A DNA stretch of 38,315 nucleotides from Streptosporangiaceae bacterium (GTDB lineage: Bacteria > Actinomycetota > Actinomycetes > Streptosporangiales > Streptosporangiaceae), in assembly GCA_030038295.1 (NCBI GenBank), contig JASHPF010000003.1, positions 1 through 38,315 on the forward strand. Direction: 5' to 3'. Both the position numbers and the translations under genes were made by a program. The notes beneath the pieces were generated by a model. It searched no databases and was not told the origin of the DNA. It worked only from the letters and a program-made list of their open reading frames with translations. Shown piece after piece: positions 8,884 through 17,654 of the stretch (position 1 is the first letter of the stretch; each line of letters starts with the position of its first letter).

Positions 8884-8889
8884 TAGCCT
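8884..8889 (+). promoter_or_regulatory. -10 box for a leaderless purQL transcript
   Basis: TAGCCT ends six bases before the ATG at 8896, the leaderless spacing seen repeatedly in this window. It would start a transcript for purQ and purL independent of purS and the RsbW-like gene. Confidence 0.5.
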
Positions 8890-8895
8890 GCGAGC

Positions 8896-8925
8896 ATGCG
8901 CCGCCGTCCGACAGCACGCCGATGA
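8896..8925 (+). CDS. Candidate nine-residue leader peptide coupled to purQ
   Basis: A short frame reads MRRRPTARR and stops. Its ATG is placed six bases after a TAGCCT -10 box, and its TGA (8923-8925) overlaps the purQ ATG (8922-8924) as ATGA. PurQ itself has no ribosome binding site and no other start codon nearby in frame, so ribosomes that initiate on this leaderless frame and re-initiate at the overlap would explain how purQ is translated. The peptide is very arginine-rich (five of nine). No homologous leader is known to me; the call rests on geometry only. Confidence 0.5.
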   Translation: MRRRPTARR

Positions 8926-9599
8926 CGGCCCGGATCGGAGTCGTCACCTTTCCCGGTTCTCTCGATGATCGCGACGCTCGCCGCGCCGTGCAGCGAGCAG
9001 GCGCCGTGCCCGTCGAGCTGTGGCATGACGACGCCAGGCTGCACGGCGTCGACGCCGTCATTCTGCCTGGCGGCTTCTCCTACGGTGACTACCTGCGCTG
9101 TGGGGCAATCGCCCGGTTCGCGCCGGTCATGGGGGAAATCATCCCGGCCGCCGCGCGGGGGCTGCCGGTGCTGGGCATCTGCAACGGCTTCCAGATCCTG
9201 TGCGAGGCGCACCTGCTGCCGGGGGCGCTGACCCGCAACGTGGCGCGACGCTTTATCAACCGGGACGTCCGGATCAGGATCGAGACCGCCGCCTCCGCCT
9301 GGACCAGCGACTACCGGGTCGGCCAGGAGATCACCGTCGTCCTCAAGAGCGGCGAGGGGGCGTACGTGGCCGACCCGGCGACGCTGGCGCAGCTCGAGGC
9401 CAACGGCCAGATCCTCGCTCGCTATGTGGGCGGCAACCCGAACGGCTCGCTCGACGACATCGCGGGCGTGATGAGCGCCGCCGGCACGGTGGCCGGTCTC
9501 ATGCCGCATCCGGAGCACGCCATCGACCCGCTCACCGGCCCCTCGGCTGATGGCCTGGCCTTCTTCAGTTCGGTGCTCCGCGCGGTGGTGCCCGCGTGA
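8922..9599 (+). CDS. purQ: Phosphoribosylformylglycinamidine synthase subunit PurQ (glutaminase)
   Basis: Glutamine amidotransferase subunit of FGAM synthetase: it releases ammonia from glutamine for PurL. The 225-residue class I amidotransferase has the nucleophile C87 in GICNGFQIL, preceded by [17 protein letters not shown], and the catalytic pair H196 and E198 in MPHPEHA. The start is ATG at 8922: the frame is open far upstream, overlapping the RsbW-like gene, but [16 protein letters not shown] is the normal PurQ start. There is no ribosome binding site; see the leader frame at 8896-8925. The stop overlaps the purL GTG (GTGA), so purQ and purL are translationally coupled. Confidence 0.95.
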   Translation: MTARIGVVTFPGSLDDRDARRAVQRAGAVPVELWHDDARLHGVDAVILPGGFSYGDYLRCGAIARFAPVMGEIIPAAARGLPVLGICNGFQILCEAHLLPGALTRNVARRFINRDVRIRIETAASAWTSDYRVGQEITVVLKSGEGAYVADPATLAQLEANGQILARYVGGNPNGSLDDIAGVMSAAGTVAGLMPHPEHAIDPLTGPSADGLAFFSSVLRAVVPA

Positions 9600-11902
9600 C
9601 CGGGGCGACAGGACCGACGAGGCTAGCCGCCCGCCCCGGAGCGGCGGCGCCGCAGGACACCGTGGCGGACGCTGGGGTCACGCCCGAGCGGGTGCAGCCC
9701 TACGCCGCGCTGGGCCTGACCGCCGACGAGTACGCCAGGGTCCGTGCCATCCTGGGGCGCCGGCCCACCGACGCCGAGCTCGCCATCTACTCGGTGATGT
9801 GGAGCGAGCACTGCTCCTACAAGTCCTCCCGCAAGTATCTGCGGCAGTTCGCCGACAAGGCGCCGGCGACCGACGTGCTGCTGGCCGGCATCGGCCAGAA
9901 CGCGGGCGTGGTGGACGTCGGCCGTGGCTACGCGGTGACCTTCAAGATCGAATCGCACAATCACCCCTCCTACGTCGAGCCCTTCCAGGGCGCGGCGACC
10001 GGCGTCGGCGGCATCGTCAGGGACATCCTGGCCATGGGCGCGCGACCGGCGGCCGTGATGGACTCGCTGCGATTCGGCCCGGCCGACGCCCCGGACACGC
10101 ACCGGGTGCTGCCGGCCGTCGTCGGCGGCATCTCCTTCTACGGGAACTGCCTGGGCCTGCCGAACATCGGCGGCGAGCTGGCGTTCGACCCGTGCTACCT
10201 GGGCAACCCGCTGGTGAATGCGCTGTGCGTCGGTGTGCTTCGGCACGAGGACCTCAAGCTGGCAGCGGCTACCGGGCCGGGCAACCAGGTGGTCCTGCTC
10301 GGCTCGCGGACCGGACCGGACGGCATCGGCGGCGCGTCCGTGCTGGCCAGTGCGTCGTTCGGCGGCTCGGGCGAGGGGGCGAAGCGGCCGAGCGTGCAGG
10401 TCGGCGACCCGTTCATGGAGAAGCTCCTGATCGAGTGCTGCCTGGAGCTCTACCGGGCCGGCCTGGTCGTGGGCGTCCAGGACCTGGGCGCGGCGGGCGT
10501 CGCGTGCGCCACCACCGAGCTGGCTGCTGGCGGTCACACCGGCATGCGGGTGACGCTGGACCGGGTGCCGCTGCGGGACGCCTCGCTCGGCCCGGCCGAG
10601 ATTCTCATGAGCGAGTCGCAGGAGCGGATGATGGCGATCGTCACCCCCGCGAACGTCGCGCCGTTCCTGGCCATCTGCGCCAAGTGGGACGTGCCAGCCA
10701 CGGTGATCGGGGAGGTGACCGACACCGGCCGGCTCGAGATGACCTGGCACGGCGCGCACGTCGTCGACATCCCGCCCGGATCCGCCGCCGACGACGGGCC
10801 CGTCTACGACCGGCCGGTCCGCCGCCCGGCCAGCCAGGACGCGCTGATCAGCGACAACCCTGACCGCCTGCCCCGGCCGGCCGGCCGCGGCGCGGGCGAG
10901 GCGCTGCGCGCCGACCTGCTCCTGCTCGTCGGCTCGGCCGACGGCGGCGACAAGGCCTGGGTCACCGAGCAGTACGACTGTTACGTCCGCGGCGACACCG
11001 TGCTGGCCTCCCCGCACGACGCCGGACTGCTGCGCATCGATGAGGAAACCGGCCTCGGGGTTGCGCTGGCCACCGACGGCAATGGCCGCTTCTGCCATCT
11101 CGACCCGTATGCCGGCACGCAGCTCGCGCTGGCCGAGGCGTACCGAAACGTGGCAACCAGCGGCGCCCGGCCGCTCGCCGTCACCAACTGCCTCAACTTC
11201 GGCTCACCGGAAGACCCGGCGGTGATGTGGCAGTTCACCGAGGCGGTGCGCGGCCTGGCCGATGGCTGCCAGCAGCTCGGGGTCCCGGTGACCGGCGGCA
11301 ACGTCAGCTTCTACAACCAGACCGGCAGCACGGCGATCCGCCCGACGCCGGTCGTCGGCGTGCTCGGCGTGCACGACGACGTACGCCGCCGGGTGCCATC
11401 CGGGTTCAGCCTGCCGGACGCCGCTATCGTGCTGCTCGGGACGACCAGGAGCGAGTTCGGCGGGTCCCTGTGGGCGTGGCTGCGGCACGGTCATCTCGGC
11501 GGCCTTCCGCCGGCCGTCGACCTGCCGGCCGAGCGCTCGCTCGCCGACGTGCTGGTAGCCGCCAGCGCCGGGCGGCTGATCGTGGCCGCGCACGATCTGT
11601 CTGACGGCGGGCTAGGTCTGGCACTGGCCGAGGCCTGCCTGGTCGGCGGCACCGGCTGCTCGGTCACGCTGCCGGGCGAGGCCACGACGTTCCTGTTCAG
11701 CGAGTCCGCGGCGCGGGCGGTCGTGGCGGTGCGTCCGGGCGCCGAGGCCGAGCTGGCGCGGCTCTGCGCGGCGAGCGGGGTGCCAGCTGCGACGCTCGGC
11801 CGCACCGGCGGCTCCACGCTGGAGATCGCTGGCTTGTTCGCCGTGCCGCTGACCGAGCTGGCCGACCTGCACGGCAGGACACTGCCCGCGCTGTTCGGCT
11901 GA
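9596..11902 (+). CDS. purL: Phosphoribosylformylglycinamidine synthase subunit PurL (small type)
   Basis: Synthetase subunit of FGAM synthetase; uses ATP and ammonia to turn FGAR into FGAM. At 768 residues it is the small PurL that needs separate PurS and PurQ, both present here. Visible motifs include [18 protein letters not shown] near residue 63, [19 protein letters not shown] near 118, the ATP-site loop [11 protein letters not shown], and a second synthetase-like half with [11 protein letters not shown] and [12 protein letters not shown]. The first 35 or so residues are a variable extension. It starts with GTG overlapping the purQ stop by four bases. Its 3' end faces a minus-strand gene only 21 bases away. 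Confidence 0.95.
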   Translation: MTGATGPTRLAARPGAAAPQDTVADAGVTPERVQPYAALGLTADEYARVRAILGRRPTDAELAIYSVMWSEHCSYKSSRKYLRQFADKAPATDVLLAGIGQNAGVVDVGRGYAVTFKIESHNHPSYVEPFQGAATGVGGIVRDILAMGARPAAVMDSLRFGPADAPDTHRVLPAVVGGISFYGNCLGLPNIGGELAFDPCYLGNPLVNALCVGVLRHEDLKLAAATGPGNQVVLLGSRTGPDGIGGASVLASASFGGSGEGAKRPSVQVGDPFMEKLLIECCLELYRAGLVVGVQDLGAAGVACATTELAAGGHTGMRVTLDRVPLRDASLGPAEILMSESQERMMAIVTPANVAPFLAICAKWDVPATVIGEVTDTGRLEMTWHGAHVVDIPPGSAADDGPVYDRPVRRPASQDALISDNPDRLPRPAGRGAGEALRADLLLLVGSADGGDKAWVTEQYDCYVRGDTVLASPHDAGLLRIDEETGLGVALATDGNGRFCHLDPYAGTQLALAEAYRNVATSGARPLAVTNCLNFGSPEDPAVMWQFTEAVRGLADGCQQLGVPVTGGNVSFYNQTGSTAIRPTPVVGVLGVHDDVRRRVPSGFSLPDAAIVLLGTTRSEFGGSLWAWLRHGHLGGLPPAVDLPAERSLADVLVAASAGRLIVAAHDLSDGGLGLALAEACLVGGTGCSVTLPGEATTFLFSESAARAVVAVRPGAEAELARLCAASGVPAATLGRTGGSTLEIAGLFAVPLTELADLHGRTLPALFG

Positions 11903-11923
11903 CTTGCGGGGCTGGCGGCCCGG

Positions 11924-12559
11924 CTAGCCGGTGGCCCACCAGAACGCCACGAGCTGGTCAGGCTGGGCCGACCGACAGGCGGACAGGTCGGCCCCCCAGA
12001 CCTTGCCCGGCAGCTGACTTCCCGCGGTCAGGCAGGATCGGTCTGCCACGTTGGCGTAGGCGTAAAAGCTGTGGCCCTGTGCCAGCGTGCCCGGCCCTAC
12101 GCGCCGCCAGCGCTGGTTCGCCGCCAGGTCGCAGCGCTGCAGGACCAGCCTCGCCCGGCCAGCCCGGCCAGCCCGGCCGGCCGCGCCGAGACAGTCGCCG
12201 TTCGGCAGGAAGATGAAGATATAGCTGTTGCCGGCCATCAGGTCCGCGGTCCACTGGCCAGAGCCAGACTGCTGCTCAGCGAGGCTCACCAGGCTAAATT
12301 CTGGGCTGGCATGGCTGCCGAGCAGCTGCACCAGCTGCGCGGCGGATCGTGGCTGCGTGTCCTGGACGATCAGGCCCACCGTCTGATCGCTGACGACGCG
12401 GGTGGGCAGCGCCGCGGAGCGCGCGCCGGCCGGATGCAACGTAACCAGGTATGCGGCGACGCCACCGGCAGCGACCAGCACGATGACTCCGATGCCCGCG
12501 ATCCTGGGCAGCCAGGAGCCGCGAGTGCGTCGACTCGCTGTGCGGGGCTGACCTGGCAT
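11924..12559 (-). CDS. Membrane-anchored secreted protein with a ricin-B-like region
   Basis: A 211-residue protein of unknown function. A basic cytoplasmic start (residues 1-17) is followed by one membrane segment (about 18-40, IAGIGVIVLVAAGGVAAYLV), and the rest is outside the cell. The C-terminal half contains NGDCLGAAGRAG, LQRCDLAANQRWRRVG and SCLTAGSQLPG, which resemble beta-trefoil (ricin B) repeats with a QxW-like QRW and paired cysteines, so carbohydrate binding is possible. This is pattern resemblance, not a firm domain match. It sits alone, facing purL and diverging from the sterol-carrier-like gene. No ribosome binding site precedes ATG; a CAGTAT -10 (plus-strand 12569-12574) lies nine bases away and a large inverted repeat just beyond it. 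Confidence 0.65.
   Translation of the reverse strand: MPGQPRTASRRTRGSWLPRIAGIGVIVLVAAGGVAAYLVTLHPAGARSAALPTRVVSDQTVGLIVQDTQPRSAAQLVQLLGSHASPEFSLVSLAEQQSGSGQWTADLMAGNSYIFIFLPNGDCLGAAGRAGRAGRARLVLQRCDLAANQRWRRVGPGTLAQGHSFYAYANVADRSCLTAGSQLPGKVWGADLSACRSAQPDQLVAFWWATG
12153..12179. repeat. Nine-base tandem repeat inside the lectin-like gene
   Basis: Three consecutive copies of GCCCGGCCA (the last with one change) encode a Gly-Arg-Ala repeat in the minus-strand protein. Copy-number slippage here would stay in frame. Confidence 0.8.
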
Positions 12560-12573
12560 AATGAACGAATACT

Positions 12574-12603
12574 GCTATCTGGGTGGGGTCGGGGCCAGAT
12601 AGC
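12574..12603. promoter_or_regulatory. Perfect inverted repeat, operator candidate
   Basis: GCTATCTGG (12574-12582) and CCAGATAGC (12595-12603) are perfect nine-base arms with a 12-base spacer. It covers the spacer and -35 region in front of the minus-strand membrane-anchored gene (start 12559) and is about 105 bases upstream of the plus-strand gene at 12708, so it could control either. The same half-site appears in a palindrome upstream of bldC at 17808. Confidence 0.6.
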
Positions 12604-12695
12604 GGCAAAATCCCGGAGATTTTTGGCTCCCGTGCTCCGGACGACGCGCGCTCGACCTGCCGGGCAGCCGCAGGCCAGGACCGGCGCCAGTCGGC

Positions 12696-12701
12696 TAGCC
12701 T
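12696..12701 (+). promoter_or_regulatory. -10 box for a leaderless gene at 12708
   Basis: TAGCCT ends six bases before the GTG start of the sterol-carrier-like gene, which has no ribosome binding site. The same hexamer and spacing occur before the purQ leader frame at 8884. Confidence 0.6.
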
Positions 12702-12707
12702 GCACCC

Positions 12708-13184
12708 GTGCCAGCACGCGGCCCCGATCTTGGCCGGCTGCTCGCCGCAGTCAACGAGCAGCGAGCCGCCCTCGGCGAGCCGCCGTTCGGGGGCGTGGCG
12801 ACGGAGCGAACGCTGGGCGCGGCGAGCCTGGCGGCGGTCACCGTCGCCCTGACGGTCGGCGCGGAGCCGCTGCGACCCGTCCTCCGGGCGGCGGTCCGGT
12901 ACACCCTCGGCCTCCTAGCCGACCTGGCGCCGGGGCGGAGTGTCGAGGTACGGGTCCCGCCGCTGGCCGCGGTGCAGTGCGTGCCAGGCCCTCGGCACAG
13001 CCGCGGCACGCCGCCAAACGTGGTCGAGACCGACCCGGTGACCTGGCTGGACCTGGCCACCGGCCGGGTCGGCTGGGCCGCGGCGGTAGCCGCCGGGCGG
13101 GTCTACGCCAGCGGTCAGCGGGCCGACCTTTCCGGATACCTGCCCTTGGTGTCCGCGGGGCCTGGACGGGTTGCCAGTCACTAG
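12708..13184 (+). CDS. Sterol-carrier-like family protein
   Basis: A 158-residue soluble protein. It matches, from memory, a small actinobacterial family annotated as sterol carrier family protein and commonly found just before purF. An N-terminal helical part ([19 protein letters not shown]) is followed by an SCP2-like alpha/beta part: [35 protein letters not shown] (a VxxDPxTWLxLxxGxxxW signature) and a short tail. SCP2 domains bind lipids; no ligand is known here. The GTG start at 12708 fits the leaderless promoter. Its TAG stop forms the first three bases of the purF -10 box, so it is tied to purF in position if not in function. Confidence 0.75.
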   Translation: MPARGPDLGRLLAAVNEQRAALGEPPFGGVATERTLGAASLAAVTVALTVGAEPLRPVLRAAVRYTLGLLADLAPGRSVEVRVPPLAAVQCVPGPRHSRGTPPNVVETDPVTWLDLATGRVGWAAAVAAGRVYASGQRADLSGYLPLVSAGPGRVASH

Positions 13185-13187
13185 ACT
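13182..13187 (+). promoter_or_regulatory. -10 box for leaderless purF, overlapping the upstream stop codon
   Basis: TAGACT begins with the TAG stop of the upstream gene and ends six bases before the purF GTG start. There is no ribosome binding site for purF. The spacing is the same as at 12696 and 34804. Confidence 0.6.
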
Positions 13188-13193
13188 TGATGA

Positions 13194-14759
13194 GTGATCA
13201 AGCCCGACGGCCGACTCTCACACGACTCCGATCCCGCTGACGGGCCCCCCAGGGACGCGTGCGGCGTATTCGGCGCCTGGTGTCCCGGCGAGGATGTCGC
13301 CAAGCTCACCTACTACGGCCTGTACTCGCTACAGCACCGGGGGCAGGAGTCGGCCGGCATCGCCGTCAGCGACGGCTCGCGGATCGTGGTCTACAAGGAC
13401 ATGGGCCTGGTCGCCCAGGTCTTCAGCGAGTCCGTCCTCAACACGCTGCACGGCTACATCTCGGTCGGGCACTGCCGGTACTCGACCACCGGCTCCTCGG
13501 TCTGGGAGAACGCCCAGCCCACGTTCCGGGCCACGCCGTCGGCCAGCCTGGCCCTTGGCCACAACGGCAACCTGATCAACACCCGCCAGCTAGCGAGCCT
13601 GCTCGGCGACCACGGCATCGCCCACGCGGGCCGGGCCACGTCGGACACCGACGTACTGACCGCGCTGTTCGCGGCCGGCGGCTCCGAGGTCGACGGGACG
13701 GGCTATCCCGCGGGAACCGGGCATCCCGGCGTCGAGGCGGCGGCGCTGACGGTGCTGCCTCTGGTGCGCGGGGCGTTCTCGCTGGTTTTCATGGACGAGC
13801 AGACGCTGTACGCGGCCCGTGATCCGCACGGCTTCCGACCGCTGGTCTTGGGGCGGCTCGCCGCGGGCTGGGTTGTGGCCAGCGAGACCGCGGCCCTCGA
13901 CATTGTCGGTGCCGCCTTCGTCCGGGAGATCGAGCCCGGTGAGCTCGTCGCGATCGACGAGCGCGGCGTCCGGTCCTATACGTTCGCTCCCGCCGTACCG
14001 CGCGGCTGCCTGTTCGAGTATGTCTATCTGGCTCGCCCGGATACCACGATCTCCGGACGCAGCGTGCAGGCCACCCGCCTGGAGGTCGGCAAGCGGCTCG
14101 CTGCCGAGCACCCGGCGGACGCCGACCTCGTTATCCCGGTGCCCGAGTCCAGCACGTCGGCGGCGATCGGCTACGCGCAGGCGAGCGGGATCCCCTACGG
14201 CCAGGGCCTGGTCAAGAACTCCTACGTGGGGCGGACGTTCATCCAGCCGAGCCAGACGATCAGGGAGCGTGGCATCCGGCTGAAGTACAACCCGCTGCGA
14301 GAGGTCATCGCGGGGCAGCGGCTGGTCGTCGTCGACGACTCGATCGTCCGGGGCAATACGCAGCGGGCCATCGTCGCGATGCTGCGCGAGGCCGGGGCCA
14401 GGGAAGTGCACGTCAGGATCTCCAGCCCGCCGGTAGCGTGGCCGTGCTTCTTCGGCATCGACTTCGCCAGTCACGCCGAGCTGATGGCCGGCAGTCTCAG
14501 CGTCGCGGAAATCAGGGAGTCTATCGGCGCGGACTCGCTGGGGTTCGTCTCGCTCGGGGGGCTCATCGAGGCGACGACGCTGCCCGCGGAGCGGCTCTGC
14601 CGGGCTTGCTTCGACGGCGACTATCCGGTGCCGGTGGCCGACGATGAAAAGGGCAAGCACCTACTCGAGGACGTGGTCTCCGCGGTCGGTCCGACCGCAG
14701 GCGTGGTGGCTGGCTCGGCCGCCGGGACCGCCGTCGGCGGGCGGGCCGAGGGGTCATGA
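13194..14759 (+). CDS. purF: Amidophosphoribosyltransferase PurF
   Basis: First step of purine synthesis: PRPP plus glutamine gives phosphoribosylamine. The 521-residue protein has a 22-residue propeptide ending just before C23 (DACGVFGAW), the N-terminal nucleophile of the glutaminase domain that is exposed when the propeptide is removed. YYGLYSLQHRGQESAGIAV follows. The phosphoribosyltransferase half has the PRPP loop LVVVDDSIVRGNT. Four cysteines, C272 (GCLFEYVY), C418 (PCFFGID), C469 and C472 (CRACFDG), match the iron-sulfur ligands of the Bacillus-type enzyme, so a 4Fe-4S cluster and oxygen sensitivity are expected. The Ala/Gly/Val-rich tail looks disordered. Its stop overlaps the purM ATG (ATGA). 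Confidence 0.96.
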   Translation: MIKPDGRLSHDSDPADGPPRDACGVFGAWCPGEDVAKLTYYGLYSLQHRGQESAGIAVSDGSRIVVYKDMGLVAQVFSESVLNTLHGYISVGHCRYSTTGSSVWENAQPTFRATPSASLALGHNGNLINTRQLASLLGDHGIAHAGRATSDTDVLTALFAAGGSEVDGTGYPAGTGHPGVEAAALTVLPLVRGAFSLVFMDEQTLYAARDPHGFRPLVLGRLAAGWVVASETAALDIVGAAFVREIEPGELVAIDERGVRSYTFAPAVPRGCLFEYVYLARPDTTISGRSVQATRLEVGKRLAAEHPADADLVIPVPESSTSAAIGYAQASGIPYGQGLVKNSYVGRTFIQPSQTIRERGIRLKYNPLREVIAGQRLVVVDDSIVRGNTQRAIVAMLREAGAREVHVRISSPPVAWPCFFGIDFASHAELMAGSLSVAEIRESIGADSLGFVSLGGLIEATTLPAERLCRACFDGDYPVPVADDEKGKHLLEDVVSAVGPTAGVVAGSAAGTAVGGRAEGS

Positions 14760-15817
14760 CGAAGGGGCGGCCCGGGACTTACGCCGGTGCGGGCGTCGAC
14801 ATCGGCGCCGGGGACCGGGCCGTCGAGCTGATCCGCACCGCAGTCGCCAGGACAGCGGGACCAGAGGTGATCGGCGGGATCGGCGGCTTCGTCGGCCTGT
14901 TCGACGCAGCCAAGCTAACCGGGCTGCGCCGGCCGCTGCTCGTGACGTCGACCGATGGCGTCGGCACCAAGGTCGTCATCGCGCAGCGGCTGCACCGATA
15001 CGACACCATCGGACGTGACCTGGTCGCGATGGTCGTCGACGATCTGGTCGTCTGCGGTGCTGAGCCGCTGTTCATGACCGACTACCTCGTGTGCGGGCGG
15101 ATTGAGCCGAACCGGGTCGCCACGATCGTGGGCGGCATTGCCGACGGCTGCGTCGCGGCCGGCTGCGCCCTGGTCGGCGGCGAGACCGCCGAGCACCCTG
15201 GCCATTTCGGCGCCGATGATTTCGATCTCGCCGGCGCGGCGACCGGCGTGGTCGAGGCCGACCGGCTGCTCGGGCCGGACCGGGTGCGGCCGGGGGACGT
15301 CGTAATCGCCATGGCCGCCTCCGGCCTGCACTCCAACGGCTACTCGCTGGTCAGGGCCGTCATTGACGCGCCGGGATCCGGCCTGGACCTGGACAGCCAG
15401 CCGGCCGAGCTGAGCCAGCCGCTGGGCCTGGAGCTGCTGACGCCGACGCGCATCTACGTCAGAGACTGCCTGGCCCTGGCCAGCAGCTGTGCGGTCCGTG
15501 CGTTCGCCCACGTCACCGGGGGCGGGCTCGCCGCCAACCAGGCCAGGGTGCTGCCGCCGGACTCCGACGCGCTGCTCGACCGGGGGACCTGGCGACCCGG
15601 GCCGGTCTTTGGCTTGCTTGCCGAGCGGGGCGGCATCGAGGCGGCGGAGCTGGAGCGCGTCTTCAACATGGGCGTAGGCATGACCGCCGTGGTGGGCCCG
15701 GCCGACGGTGACCGCGCGGTCCGGCTGCTGGCCGAGCGCGGCCTGCAGTCATGGGTGCTGGGCGAGATCACCCGCGGCTCGGGCACCGCGCGGCTGACCG
15801 GGAGCCATCCAGCCTGA
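14756..15817 (+). CDS. purM: Phosphoribosylformylglycinamidine cyclo-ligase PurM (AIR synthetase)
   Basis: Closes the imidazole ring: FGAM plus ATP gives AIR, the step after PurSQL. At 353 residues it has normal length. It shares the fold of PurL; landmarks are YAGAGVDIGAGDRAVELI at the start, GGIGGFVGLFD, TSTDGVGTKVVIAQ (nucleotide site), GRDLVAMVVDDLVVCGAEPL, LVGGETAEHPG and the C-terminal VFNMGVGMTAVV. ATG overlaps the purF stop by four bases, so the two are translationally coupled. A DUF3073 gene faces it from the other strand after 48 bases. Confidence 0.96.
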   Translation: MTKGRPGTYAGAGVDIGAGDRAVELIRTAVARTAGPEVIGGIGGFVGLFDAAKLTGLRRPLLVTSTDGVGTKVVIAQRLHRYDTIGRDLVAMVVDDLVVCGAEPLFMTDYLVCGRIEPNRVATIVGGIADGCVAAGCALVGGETAEHPGHFGADDFDLAGAATGVVEADRLLGPDRVRPGDVVIAMAASGLHSNGYSLVRAVIDAPGSGLDLDSQPAELSQPLGLELLTPTRIYVRDCLALASSCAVRAFAHVTGGGLAANQARVLPPDSDALLDRGTWRPGPVFGLLAERGGIEAAELERVFNMGVGMTAVVGPADGDRAVRLLAERGLQSWVLGEITRGSGTARLTGSHPA

Positions 15818-15865
15818 CCGGCCCGGTTGGCCACCGGACCTGCTGGTCAGCGTCCCAGCGTCCCG

Positions 15866-16162
15866 TTAGGATCCGGTCGACGAGCCGGCGGACGAGCCAG
15901 CCTGCCGGACGAGGTCGGCGTCGCCGTACTCGTCGGCTTCCCAGTCCTCGTCCTCGTCGTCTTCCTCTTCGTAATCAGAGTCGTCGTCGTCCCCGGCGTA
16001 GCGGTCGCCTAGGTCCGCGTGCGCGGAGTCCCCGTTGACGCCATGCCGATCCGAGTCGACGCCCAGCTCAGCCCGCAGCCGGTCAAGGTCAGTGCCGCCT
16101 CCGCTGTACTTCAGCTGACGTGCCACCTTGACCTGCTTGGCCTTGGCCCGGCCGCGCCCCAT
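15866..16162 (-). CDS. DUF3073 family protein
   Basis: A 98-residue actinobacterial protein of unknown function. Its start (MGRGRAKAKQVKVARQLKYS) is strongly basic and highly characteristic of DUF3073; the middle is acidic, with runs of Asp and Glu at about residues 58-80, and the tail is Ser/Gly-rich. Charge segregation of this kind suggests a small disordered or nucleic-acid-associated protein, but nothing is established. GAGGGGG precedes ATG. It lies between purM and valine dehydrogenase, the position it holds, from memory, in Streptomyces. The GGACCC-GAC-GGGTCC hairpin at 16186-16200 falls in its upstream region. Confidence 0.88.
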   Translation of the reverse strand: MGRGRAKAKQVKVARQLKYSGGGTDLDRLRAELGVDSDRHGVNGDSAHADLGDRYAGDDDDSDYEEEDDEDEDWEADEYGDADLVRQAGSSAGSSTGS

Positions 16163-16185
16163 TGGCTCGACCCCCTCTAACGTAC

Positions 16186-16200
16186 GGACCCGACGGGTCC
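16186..16200 (-). promoter_or_regulatory. Small perfect hairpin upstream of the DUF3073 gene
   Basis: GGACCC and GGGTCC form six-base arms with a GAC loop, 24 bases before the DUF3073 start. It could be an operator or a stem in the leader RNA. Confidence 0.4.
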
Positions 16201-16338
16201 CTGGTCACCGCGCTCTATTGTCGCCCGTTACTACACAGCCGTCGCTCGCTACCACGCCAGTTCTCGGCGGTTTCGTGCACACAAGGCTCACCCGGCGCCG
16301 CTCCGCCTGCCGGAGTGCGCCGTGCTCGCCTCGACGTA

Positions 16339-16356
16339 CAGGTACAACCGTACCTG
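16339..16356 (-). terminator. Hairpin after valine dehydrogenase
   Basis: CAGGTAC and GTACCTG are perfect seven-base arms around AACC, about 40 bases past the vdh stop in the direction of vdh transcription. It may end the vdh transcript or act as an operator for the DUF3073 gene. Confidence 0.45.
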
Positions 16357-16397
16357 CTTTAAGCGCCGGGCGCCGCTGCAGATTCCTGGCGAACTGA

Positions 16398-17519
16398 TCA
16401 CTGCCGCAGGTAAATGCCGCGGAGCCGCCCGATCTCGGCGATGCGGCGCTCGGCCAGCCGGTCCGCCGCTACCGCCGGCGGGACGCCGTCGGCGTCGGCG
16501 GCGGCGAGGATCTGCTTCGTCGTGGCCAGGATCTGCGACGCCTTCGCCTTGGCCCGGTCGAAGCTGAAGCCATGCAGCTCGTCCGCCACCTGGATGACGC
16601 CGCCCGCGTTCACCAGGTAGTCCGGTGCGTAGACGATGCCGTGATCGGACAGCACCTTCTCGACACCCGGGTGGGCGAGCTGGTTGTTGGCTCCGCCGCA
16701 AATGACCCTGGCGCTGAGCACCTCGGCAGTCGTTTCGTCGACCGCGCCCCCGAGAGCGCACGGCGAGTAGACGTCTAGCTGGCTGCTGATGAGCTCGGCC
16801 CGGCTCGCGGCGACCGACACCGCCGGGTGCTGGGCCTGTACCCGCTCGAGCGCGGCCTGGCTGGTGTCGAAGATCACTACCCGGGCGCCGTCGGCGACGA
16901 GGTGATCGACCAGCCGGTGCCCGACCTTGCCGACGCCCTCGATGCCGACCGTCTTGCCGTCCAGGCTGGTGCTGCCCCAGACGTGCTCGGCGCACGCGCG
17001 CATGCCCTGGAACACGCCGAACGCGGTGAGCACCGAGGAATCGCCCGCGCCCCCGTTCGGGATGGTCCGCCCGGTCACAAACCTGGACTCGCGCGCGACT
17101 ATGTCCATGTCCTCGCTATACGTGCCGATGTCGCAGGCCGTGATATACCGCCCGCCCAGCGACTCCACGAACCTGCCGTAGGCGCGGAGCAGCGCCTCGG
17201 TCTTGACCAAGTCGGGATCGCCGATGATGACGGCCTTTCCGCCGCCGAGGTCGAGCCCGGCCAGCGCGTTCTTGTAGGCCATCGCCCTGGACAGGTTGAG
17301 CACGTCCGCGAGCGCGGCGCTCTCGCTCTGATACGGATAGAACCGCGTCCCGCCGAGACCCGGCCCGAGCGCCGTGGAGTAGATCGCGATGATCGCGCGC
17401 AGCCCGGACTGCCGGTCCTGGCAGAACACGACTTCCTCATGACCGCCCGGTCCGCCCAGCGCGCTCGCTGCGGCGGCGTCCTCGGCACCGGCGACATCGG
17501 GCCCGAATACAGAGGTCAC
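16398..17519 (-). CDS. vdh: Valine/leucine dehydrogenase
   Basis: NAD-dependent oxidative deamination of branched-chain amino acids to 2-oxoacids, which the Bkd complex in this window can then oxidise. The 373-residue protein belongs to the Glu/Leu/Phe/Val dehydrogenase family: [12 protein letters not shown] near residue 52, catalytic-site lysines K83 ([16 protein letters not shown]) and K95, [10 protein letters not shown], and an NAD-binding Rossmann domain with [13 protein letters not shown]. The late [10 protein letters not shown] and [15 protein letters not shown] are also family signatures. The start is GTG with GGGAG about ten bases upstream. From memory vdh lies next to bldC in Streptomyces too. 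A promoter with an overlapping inverted repeat is proposed at 17655-17699. Confidence 0.93.
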   Translation of the reverse strand: MTSVFGPDVAGAEDAAAASALGGPGGHEEVVFCQDRQSGLRAIIAIYSTALGPGLGGTRFYPYQSESAALADVLNLSRAMAYKNALAGLDLGGGKAVIIGDPDLVKTEALLRAYGRFVESLGGRYITACDIGTYSEDMDIVARESRFVTGRTIPNGGAGDSSVLTAFGVFQGMRACAEHVWGSTSLDGKTVGIEGVGKVGHRLVDHLVADGARVVIFDTSQAALERVQAQHPAVSVAASRAELISSQLDVYSPCALGGAVDETTAEVLSARVICGGANNQLAHPGVEKVLSDHGIVYAPDYLVNAGGVIQVADELHGFSFDRAKAKASQILATTKQILAAADADGVPPAVAADRLAERRIAEIGRLRGIYLRQ

Positions 17520-17654
17520 GTCCGTGGGCTCCCAAGCTCCGCCTCAGTCCGCCGTCCTCGTTGACGCCGGATCGGGGACCAGCCTATAGCTGCGCTCTGC
17601 CCCCTCAGGCAGTGCGCTGACGACACTTACTTGCCCGTAGCCCTTTGCCCTGAC

